A stretch of DNA of 7,948 bases from Belnapia sp. (lineage in GTDB: Bacteria > Pseudomonadota > Alphaproteobacteria > Acetobacterales > Acetobacteraceae). Where the stretch lies: assembly GCA_028291445.1 (NCBI GenBank), contig JAQGIA010000144.1, forward strand, positions 1 to 7,948, read 5' to 3'. The notes under the pieces are model-generated. The model worked only from the letters and a program-made list of their open reading frames with translations. It searched no databases and had not been told where the DNA came from. The translations under genes were made by a program, and so were the position numbers. Within the stretch, counting starts at the first letter, position 1; each line of letters opens with the position of its first letter. Shown piece after piece: positions 1-4,471 of this stretch.

Positions 1-126
1 GGTCTTCAGATAGCTGGCCTGGGCGCCGGTCATGCGCTCGTCGCCGGTGGTCCAGTCATCCGGGTCCTTGATGGTATTGGAGCCGGGCTCGGGATCCAGC
101 TTCGGGTTCTCGGGGGTATCGGACAT
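1..126 (-). CDS. DUF3072 domain-containing small protein (3' end outside window)
   Basis: The first 42 codons are visible, reading leftwards from an ATG whose A is at 126; the frame is open to the window edge, so the C-terminus is missing. The peptide is short, hydrophilic and acidic, begins MSDTPENPKLDPEPGS, and continues with N-T-I-K-D-P-D-D-W-T-T-G-D-E and then M-T-G-A-Q-A-S-Y-L-K. The DPDDW-TTGDE-MTGAQ-SYL pattern is what I know as DUF3072, a family of small soluble proteins of unknown function. A strong Shine-Dalgarno (GGAGG on the minus strand, 137-133) sits 6 nt before the start, which fixes it. A sigma-EcfG-like promoter lies just upstream (159-183), so expression in the general stress response is likely. 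There is no signal peptide or membrane segment in the visible part. The family call comes from remembered sequence similarity; the biochemical role is unknown. Confidence 0.78.
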   Translation of the reverse strand, partial: MSDTPENPKLDPEPGSNTIKDPDDWTTGDERMTGAQASYLKT

Positions 127-150
127 GCTGCGCCTCCGTTCGGGGGTTAT

Positions 151-165
151 GTTCCCTGAACGTTC
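151..165. promoter_or_regulatory. SOS-box-like motif GTTC-N7-GTTC
   Basis: GTTCCCTGAACGTTC fits the direct-repeat LexA operator GTTC-N7-GTTC described for many alphaproteobacteria. It also contains the 10-bp palindrome TGAACGTTCA (157-166). It overlaps the downstream end of the EcfG-like promoter and the expected transcription start, where a bound repressor would block transcription. It shares bases with the promoter's CGTT element, so part of the match may be a by-product of that element. Confidence 0.35.
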
Positions 166-183
166 ACGGCCAGCAGCTGTTCC
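159..183 (-). promoter_or_regulatory. Candidate sigma-EcfG (general stress response) promoter for the DUF3072 gene
   Basis: On the minus strand GGAAC (183-179) is followed by exactly 16 nt and then CGTT (162-159). This matches the published alphaproteobacterial EcfG consensus GGAAC-N16/17-CGTT at every specified base. It points at the DUF3072 gene; transcription would begin near 150, leaving a leader of about 25 nt that still contains the GGAGG site at 137-133. Sequence match, orientation and distance all agree. Use in the cell is inferred. Confidence 0.7.
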
Positions 184-305
184 CGGCGATCCGGCAAATA
201 CAGCCTCGCAGGTTTATGCTGCACCGCAGCGAAACCGCTGGCAGGATGGCGCGCTGATAGCTGGACGACGGGGGCCTGACTGCCGCCTCCCGAAAGGATT
301 TTGCC

Positions 306-1487
306 GTGAACCAGATCCGCAGCCGCCTCGCCGACCTCGTGCGCCAGCAGCGCGAGCGGATGACCGCCGGCTCCGCCCCGGCGGCGACCGAGGCCGACCT
401 GACCGAATTGACCGATTTCGGCGCCAACCCCGGGGCGCTCCGCATGCTGACCTATCTGCCGCCGGGCCTGCAGCGCGGTGCGCCGCTGGTGGTGGCGCTG
501 CATGGCTGCACCCAGACCGCCGCCGGCTATGCCCAGGGCAGCGGCTGGACCAGCCTCGCCGCGACCGGCGGCTTCGCCCTGCTGCTGCCCGAGCAGCGCC
601 AGGCCAACAACCCCAACCGCTGCTTCAACTGGTTCGAGAGCGGCGACACCACCCGCGGCCAGGGCGAGGTCGCCTCGATCCGTGCCGCCATCGCCCATCT
701 GGTGACGGCGCAGGGCATCGACCCGGCCCGCATCTTCGTCACCGGCCTGTCGGCCGGCGGCGCCATGACGACCAGCCTGCTCGCCACCTATCCGGAGGTC
801 TTCGCCGCCGGCGCCATCATCGCCGGCCTGCCGCATGGCGCCGCCGCGGGCATGGCCGAGGCCTTTGAGGCGATGGGCACCGGCCGGCCGAAGCCCGCCG
901 CCGAATGGGCCGCGCTGGTGCGGGCGGCTTCCTCGCATCGCGGTCCTTGGCCGCGCGTCTCGGTCTGGCAGGGCGATGCCGATACCACCGTCCGCCCGGC
1001 CAATGCCGAGCAGATCCTGCGGCAATGGGCGGCGCTGCACGGCACCGGCGGCACGCCGGAGGCATCCGGCAGCGGCAACCGGCGCAGCCTCGCTTGGCGC
1101 GGGGCCGGCGGGGCGGTGGTGCTGGAACATCATGCCATCGCCGGCATGGCGCATGGCGTGCCGATCGACCCGGCGCGGCTGGGCAGCGTGGCACCCTATT
1201 TCCTGCCGGTCGGCATCGCCTCCACCGCCGAGATCGCCGGCTTCTTCGGCCTGCCGGTCGAACTGCCCGCCGCCGCCGACGCCACCACAGCCGCCACCGC
1301 CACCGCAGCCACCGACGCCAAGCCGGCCGGGACCCAAGCCGCCGGCAGCAAGACCATCGACCAGGACGGCACGCCGGTGCCGGAGGCCGATGACGGCTTC
1401 TCGCTCGGCGGCATCAAGCTCACCAGCATCGACCCGAACGGGGTGATCCGGAAGGCGCTGACCGCGGCGGGGCTGATGAAGGGCTGA
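306..1487 (+). CDS. PHB depolymerase family esterase (alpha/beta hydrolase, LpqC-like)
   Basis: The 393-aa protein belongs to the esterase-PHB family (COG3509), which hydrolyses short-chain polyhydroxyalkanoates or other esters. The start is GTG at 306 with an AAAGGA site at 293-298, 7 nt upstream. The N-terminus is polar and arginine-rich with no signal peptide, so the enzyme is probably cytoplasmic. Residues 60-70 carry the oxyanion-hole strand LVVALHGCTQ (His66). The nucleophile elbow G-L-S-A-G places Ser149 as the catalytic serine. W-Q-G-D-A-D-T-T (221-228) gives the acid, most likely Asp226, and G-M-A-H-G (280-284) gives His283. The hydrolase core ends near 318. An Ala/Thr-rich linker (about 321-348) then leads to a tail (about 360-393) that ends in an amphipathic I-R-K-A-L-T-A-A-G-L. 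The next gene follows on the same strand, and the two are probably co-transcribed. A true intracellular PHB depolymerase and a general carboxylesterase cannot be separated from sequence alone. Confidence 0.9.
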   Translation: MNQIRSRLADLVRQQRERMTAGSAPAATEADLTELTDFGANPGALRMLTYLPPGLQRGAPLVVALHGCTQTAAGYAQGSGWTSLAATGGFALLLPEQRQANNPNRCFNWFESGDTTRGQGEVASIRAAIAHLVTAQGIDPARIFVTGLSAGGAMTTSLLATYPEVFAAGAIIAGLPHGAAAGMAEAFEAMGTGRPKPAAEWAALVRAASSHRGPWPRVSVWQGDADTTVRPANAEQILRQWAALHGTGGTPEASGSGNRRSLAWRGAGGAVVLEHHAIAGMAHGVPIDPARLGSVAPYFLPVGIASTAEIAGFFGLPVELPAAADATTAATATAATDAKPAGTQAAGSKTIDQDGTPVPEADDGFSLGGIKLTSIDPNGVIRKALTAAGLMKG

Positions 1488-1559
1488 TTGCCGCAAGGGT
1501 CGGTTGTCCCTCGGCCGGCGCTGCCGCATCCTGCCGCCCGGACCACGGGAGACAGGGTG

Positions 1560-2510
1560 ATGGAACAGCGCAGCCTCGGGCGATCCGGCATCGCGGTGCC
1601 GCCGTTGATGTTCGGCGGCAATGTCTTCGGCTGGACGGTGGACAAGGCCGCCTCCCACCGGCTGCTCGACCGGCTGGTCGAGGTCGGGCTGAACGCCATC
1701 GATACGGCGGATGTCTATTCCTACTGGGTCCCCGGCCACATCGGCGGCGAGAGCGAGACCATCATCGGCGAATGGCTGGCCGCCCGCGGCAACCGCTCGA
1801 AGGTGATGATCGCCACCAAGGTCGGCATGAAGATGGGCTCGGGCGAGCAGGGCCTGTCGCGCGCCTGGATCATGAAGGAAGCGGATGCCAGCCTGAAGCG
1901 GCTGCAGACCGACGTCATCGACCTGTACCAGGCGCATAAGGACGATGCCGATACCCCGCTGGAGGAGACGCTCGGCGCCTTCGCCGACCTCATCAAGGCC
2001 GGCAAGGTGCGGGCCATCGGCGCTTCCAATTACACCGCGCCACGGCTGAAGCTGGCGCTGGAGACCAGCGCCAAGCTCGGCCTGCCGCGCTACGAGACCT
2101 TGCAGCCGCTGTACAACCTCATGGACCGCAAGATCTTCGAGGATGAACTCGCCGCGCTCTGCCAGGCCGAGGGCATCGGTGTGATCAATTTCTACGCGCT
2201 CGCCGCCGGCTTCCTCAGCGGCAAGTACCGGTCCGAGGCCGATTACGGGAAAAGCAAGCGCGGCCCCAGCATGGCCAAGTACCTCAACCCGCGCGGCCTC
2301 AAGGTCGTCGACACGCTGGCCAGCGTGGCCGGGGAAACCGGCGCCACTTCGGCGCAGGTGGCCATCGCCTGGCTGCTGGCCAAGCCGGCGGTCACCTCGC
2401 CCATCGCCAGCGCCACCAGCTTCGAGCAGCTCGACGATTTGGTGAAGGCGGCCAGCCTGAAGCTGTCCCCGGCCCAGGTGGCGGCGCTGGACGCGGCCAG
2501 CGCCGAATAG
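1560..2510 (+). CDS. Aldo/keto reductase
   Basis: This 316-aa NAD(P)H-dependent oxidoreductase has the (beta/alpha)8-barrel aldo/keto reductase fold and the usual length for the family. I chose the ATG at 1560 over an upstream in-frame TTG at 1488. A GGGAGA site at 1547-1552 sits 7 nt before it, and the homologous region begins at once with a typical N-terminus (RSLGRSGIAVPPLMFGGNVFG). The catalytic tetrad is complete: Asp48 (I-D-T-A-D), Tyr53 (V-Y-S), Lys87 (A-T-K-V-G) and His126 (Y-Q-A-H-K-D-D). The family signature K-A-G-K-V-R-A-I-G-A-S-N-Y is at 146-158, and the cofactor-binding end of the barrel lies around 265-295. The gene starts 72 nt after the esterase with no clear terminator between, suggesting one operon. 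The substrate is not predictable. The 3' end faces the palindromic array at 2521-2590. Confidence 0.94.
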   Translation: MEQRSLGRSGIAVPPLMFGGNVFGWTVDKAASHRLLDRLVEVGLNAIDTADVYSYWVPGHIGGESETIIGEWLAARGNRSKVMIATKVGMKMGSGEQGLSRAWIMKEADASLKRLQTDVIDLYQAHKDDADTPLEETLGAFADLIKAGKVRAIGASNYTAPRLKLALETSAKLGLPRYETLQPLYNLMDRKIFEDELAALCQAEGIGVINFYALAAGFLSGKYRSEADYGKSKRGPSMAKYLNPRGLKVVDTLASVAGETGATSAQVAIAWLLAKPAVTSPIASATSFEQLDDLVKAASLKLSPAQVAALDAASAE

Positions 2511-2520
2511 TCAGGCATTT

Positions 2521-2590
2521 TCGGTCATCCTGGACCGGTCACGCTGGGCCAGGATGACCGGACCAGTCACGCCGGGCCGGTCATCCTGGC
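2521..2590. repeat. Palindromic array of five 14-nt units between convergent genes
   Basis: Five units start at 2521, 2535, 2549, 2563 and 2577, a strict 14-nt period. The core is CCGGTCAtcCTGG. Units 1 and 5 share CGGTCATCCTGG exactly; units 2 and 4 are the variants CCGGTCACGCTGG and CCAGTCACGCCGG; unit 3 is the exact core inverted (CCAGGATGACCGG). Unit 3 can therefore form a perfect 12-bp stem with unit 1 (15-nt loop) or a perfect 13-bp stem with unit 5 (15-nt loop). The stop codon and last residues of the 2567-2887 gene lie within units 4 and 5. No T-run follows on either strand, so this is not a textbook intrinsic terminator, although it may still end transcription of both genes. It could also be a REP-like dispersed repeat. 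Confidence 0.85.
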
Positions 2591-2887
2591 GAAGACGGCG
2601 CGGTCCCGGTTCTCCTGCATGAGCATGCGGAAGCCCGGGATCGTGTCGAGGCCGAGGCCGAGCGGCACGCCCGTCTCGGTATCCTCGGTGACCTTGGCAT
2701 AGCTCTCGCCGGTGAATTTCTCCCATTTTCCGGCCGGCTTCTTCACCTCGATATGGACCACGGTCGCCTTCAGGACCATGCGCACGATGGCTTCCTTCGG
2801 GGAGGAGGGCTTGGTCAGGCTCGGCATGCCGGCGATCATCACCCAGCCATTGGTCATGGCCCAGGCGGTCAGTTCTTCCTTGGTCAT
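2567..2887 (-). CDS. Hypothetical protein of about 106 aa, family not recognised
   Basis: I do not recognise this protein. The proposed ATG at 2887 gives MTKEELTAWAMTNGWVMIAG, a plausible soluble N-terminus, with a weak GAGG 3-4 nt upstream. The frame stays open to an ATG at 2968, but those extra 27 codons look like leader rather than protein. The middle (31-66) alternates charged and beta-branched residues, including I-V-R-M-V-L-K-A-T-V-V-H-I-E-V-K-K, then a P-A-G-K-W-E-K-F turn, suggesting a small beta-sheet. The end is G-L-D-T-I-P-G-F-R-M-L-M-Q-E-N-R-D-R. It has no signal peptide, membrane segment or cysteine. It converges with the aldo/keto reductase and diverges from the lipoprotein gene. 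The opposite-strand readings here look like shadows, but this is still the least certain gene in the window. Confidence 0.68.
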   Translation of the reverse strand: MTKEELTAWAMTNGWVMIAGMPSLTKPSSPKEAIVRMVLKATVVHIEVKKPAGKWEKFTGESYAKVTEDTETGVPLGLGLDTIPGFRMLMQENRDRAVFARMTGPA

Positions 2888-2974
2888 CGGCCTCGATCCG
2901 TGCTGCTGGGCGCAGACATAGGCCGGATCCGCCCGCGCCGCACCATCGCCGCGGCTACTCTCCCGCATCCCCGA

Positions 2975-2985
2975 AACGTGACGTT
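2975..2985. promoter_or_regulatory. Odd-centred palindrome AACGT-G-ACGTT in a divergent intergenic region
   Basis: This perfect 5-1-5 inverted repeat lies between the minus-strand gene starting at 2887 and the plus-strand gene starting at 3049, where a shared operator would sit. On the minus strand its outer CGTT (2978-2975) lies 15 nt after GGAAT (2998-2994), an imperfect, one-base-short echo of an EcfG promoter. Only the symmetry and the location support it. Confidence 0.3.
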
Positions 2986-2994
2986 ACAGCACCA

Positions 2995-3023
2995 TTCCAC
3001 GGCCGCACTGGCTGCCGTAGACT
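2995..3023 (+). promoter_or_regulatory. Weak sigma70-like promoter before the lipoprotein gene
   Basis: TTCCAC (2995-3000) and TAGACT (3018-3023) are separated by 17 nt. They match three and four of six consensus bases. Initiation near 3030 would leave a leader of about 20 nt with the GAGGGAG ribosome site at 3034-3040. The match is weak and may be chance. Confidence 0.25.
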
Positions 3024-3048
3024 CTCAACCCCTGAGGGAGACAGTGGC

Positions 3049-3501
3049 ATGGCATATCGCAACGGGCGGGCACGGCAGGCCGCGGCATTCCTCATTCTTC
3101 TCGGCATGGCCGGCTGCGCGACGGAGGCCGCCCCACCGCCCCCGGCCGCGAGCGTCGCCGCGCCGGCCACCATCACCGCATCGCCGGCCGGCACCCCCTT
3201 CGACGGCCGCTATGCCGGCAGCTTCGCCCTTGGCCTTTCCACCGGGAACAGCTGCGGCGCCACCTTCCAGCGCAGCATGACGGTGACCGACGGCGTCGCC
3301 GCCATCACCTATAATCGCCGCCTGGAATCGACCGCGACCGGTGCGGTCCGGCCCGATGGCACGGTGACGCTGCTCGCCACCGGCAACCAGCCGACCCGCA
3401 TCGAGGGCCGCTTCGAGGGCAACCGCTTCGCCGGCAACATGGACTCCGGCGGGGTACGGCAACGCTGCCACTACGATATCGAGATGACGAAGCGGAGTTG
3501 A
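3049..3501 (+). CDS. Predicted small lipoprotein of unknown function
   Basis: The 150-aa precursor has a basic N-terminus (R-N-G-R-A-R), a hydrophobic stretch (11-20) and a lipobox-like G-M-A-G-C with Cys23 as the predicted lipidated residue. Met at -3 is tolerated but not ideal. A Pro/Ala-rich tether follows (24-48). The mature domain (51-148) reads F-D-G-R-Y-A-G-S-F at its start and has regular V-x-x-G / x-x-D-G-T-V turns, the pattern of a small beta-barrel or sandwich. Cys69 and Cys140 near its two ends could form a periplasmic disulfide. The ATG at 3049 has a good GAGGGAG at 3034-3040, 8 nt upstream. The stop codon overlaps the -35 box proposed for the chromate genes that follow 108 nt later, so a functional link to them is unproven. 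The export call is fairly firm; the function is unknown. Confidence 0.78.
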   Translation: MAYRNGRARQAAAFLILLGMAGCATEAAPPPPAASVAAPATITASPAGTPFDGRYAGSFALGLSTGNSCGATFQRSMTVTDGVAAITYNRRLESTATGAVRPDGTVTLLATGNQPTRIEGRFEGNRFAGNMDSGGVRQRCHYDIEMTKRS

Positions 3502-3528
3502 CAACGACCATCGCGCATTGCTGACTAT
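3498..3528 (+). promoter_or_regulatory. Candidate promoter for the chromate-resistance genes
   Basis: A perfect consensus -35 hexamer TTGACA (3498-3503) overlaps the lipoprotein stop codon (TGA at 3499-3501). The -10 is poor: the best options are TGACTA (3522-3527, 18-nt spacing) or GACTAT (3523-3528, 19-nt spacing). A promoter with a strong -35 and a poor, over-spaced -10 would suit activator control, but the match could be coincidental. Confidence 0.35.
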
Positions 3529-3531
3529 TGC

Positions 3532-3559
3532 CACGGGGTTCGACCGCGATCACCCCGTG
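3532..3559. promoter_or_regulatory. 8-bp inverted repeat in the chromate-gene leader, possible operator
   Basis: CACGGGGT (3532-3539) and ACCCCGTG (3552-3559) are perfect inverted arms around a 12-nt spacer. They lie just past the proposed -10 box. No T-run follows, so it is not a terminator. A dyad at this place suits binding of a dimeric regulator, or a leader hairpin. What binds it is unknown. Confidence 0.45.
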
Positions 3560-3578
3560 AGGCGTCAGCCCAAGCATC

Positions 3579-3607
3579 GCGTCCAGTTCTCCGACCGGAG
3601 TGGACGT
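3579..3607 (+). promoter_or_regulatory. Hairpin predicted to cover the ribosome binding site of the rhodanese-ChrB gene
   Basis: CGTCCA (3580-3585) pairs with TGGACG (3601-3606), extendable by one G-U pair. Inside this, CTCC (3589-3592) pairs with GGAG (3597-3600), closing on the loop GACC, with a 3-nt bulge on the 5' side. The GGAG is the Shine-Dalgarno for the ATG at 3610, so the folded form would hide it. TGGACGTCCA (3601-3610) is also a 10-bp palindrome, and CGTCCA recurs at 3605-3610, giving an alternative partner for the outer strand. Confidence 0.5.
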
Positions 3608-3609
3608 CC

Positions 3610-4425
3610 ATGCCTGCCGCCACCAGCATCACCCCCGCCCGGCTTTCCCGACGCATCGGACTGCCGGATGCGCCGAGCCTCATCGATGTCCGCACCCCGG
3701 AGGATTTCGCGGCCGACCCGCGAAGCCTGCCCGGGGCCACCCGGCAGGACTTCACCAAGGTCACCGCCTGGGCCAATGAGTTCATTGGCCGGAAGACCGT
3801 CATCCTGTGCCAGCGCGGGCTGAAGCTCAGCGAGGGTACCGCCGCCTGGCTGCGTCATGCCGGGGTCGCCGCCGAGACGCTGGTAGGCGGCTTCGAGGCT
3901 TGGCGGGACAGCGGCGGGCTGCTGCTGCGCCCCGACCACCTGCCACCGCATGAAGCGACGGGACACAGCCTCTGGGTCACCCGGGCACGGCCCAAGGTGG
4001 ACCGCATCGCCTGCCCCTGGCTGATCCGCCGCTTCATCGATCCCGGCGCGGTCTTCCTCTTCGTCGCCCCGGCCGAAACCCTGGCGGTCGCCGATCGCTT
4101 CGGTGCCACGCCCTTCGATGTCGACGGCACCTTCTGGAGCCATCGTGGCGAGCGCTGCACCTTCGACGTGATGCTGGAGGAATTCGGCCTGCGGTCGCCG
4201 GCACTGGACCGCTTGGCGCTGATCGTGCGGGCGGCGGATACCGCCCGGCTCGACCTGGCGCCGGAAGCAGCGGGGCTGCTGGCCGCCTCGCTCGGCCTGT
4301 CCCACATGTACCGGGATGACCTGGTGCAGCTCGAGGCGGGAATGGGCCTCTATGATGCCTTCTATCGCTGGGCCCGGGATGCGACGGCCGAGACCCATAA
4401 TTGGCCCGCGGGAAAAGCGGTATGA
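3610..4425 (+). CDS. Rhodanese-ChrB fusion, sulfurtransferase/chromate resistance protein
   Basis: The 271-aa protein joins two domains. Residues 8-105 form a rhodanese domain: I-D-V-R-T-P-E-D-F at 25-33, the active-site loop C-Q-R-G-L-K with catalytic Cys67, and the closing V-G-G-F-E-A-W at 92-98. Residues 120-262 are a ChrB C-terminal (chromate resistance) domain, with the signature K-V-D-R-I-A-C-P-W-L-I-R-R-F-I-D-P at 129-145, F-D-V at 169-171, the S-H-M-Y-R-D-D region at 231-237, and a closing T-H-N-W. No signal peptide is present, so it acts in the cytoplasm. Elsewhere ChrB acts in chromate sensing or resistance beside ChrA. The N-terminal rhodanese may supply sulfane sulfur or reduce oxyanions, which is inference. 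The ATG at 3610 has CGGAG at 3596-3600, 9 nt upstream, inside a predicted hairpin. chrA follows after 46 nt on the same strand. Confidence 0.93.
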   Translation: MPAATSITPARLSRRIGLPDAPSLIDVRTPEDFAADPRSLPGATRQDFTKVTAWANEFIGRKTVILCQRGLKLSEGTAAWLRHAGVAAETLVGGFEAWRDSGGLLLRPDHLPPHEATGHSLWVTRARPKVDRIACPWLIRRFIDPGAVFLFVAPAETLAVADRFGATPFDVDGTFWSHRGERCTFDVMLEEFGLRSPALDRLALIVRAADTARLDLAPEAAGLLAASLGLSHMYRDDLVQLEAGMGLYDAFYRWARDATAETHNWPAGKAV

Positions 4426-4471
4426 TGCGGCAGCCAAGCCATGCCAGCCCGCTGCGGTGGATATAACTCCG

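Noticed and set aside
211..220. Sigma70 -10 box (TATGCT, 215-220) for the esterase gene
   Set aside because: No acceptable -35 hexamer lies at 16-18 nt upstream; the esterase promoter was not identified.
1488..1559. Upstream extension of the aldo/keto reductase from a TTG
   Set aside because: The extra 24 residues do not resemble the family N-terminus, and a good ribosome site precedes the ATG at 1560.
147..1937. 596-codon open frame on the minus strand opposite the esterase and reductase genes
   Set aside because: It is antisense to two well-recognised proteins. It is rich in Gly/Ala/Arg/Gln low complexity with no recognisable domain, as expected for a GC-rich shadow frame.
2522..2560. Classical rho-independent terminator
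   Set aside because: The stem is strong and perfect, but neither strand has a T-run after it, so it is listed as a palindromic repeat instead.
2888..2968. Longer start (ATG at 2968) for the small unknown gene
   Set aside because: The 27 extra residues look like translated leader, and the ATG at 2887 gives a more natural N-terminus. It is not fully excluded, because the ribosome site at 2887 is weak.
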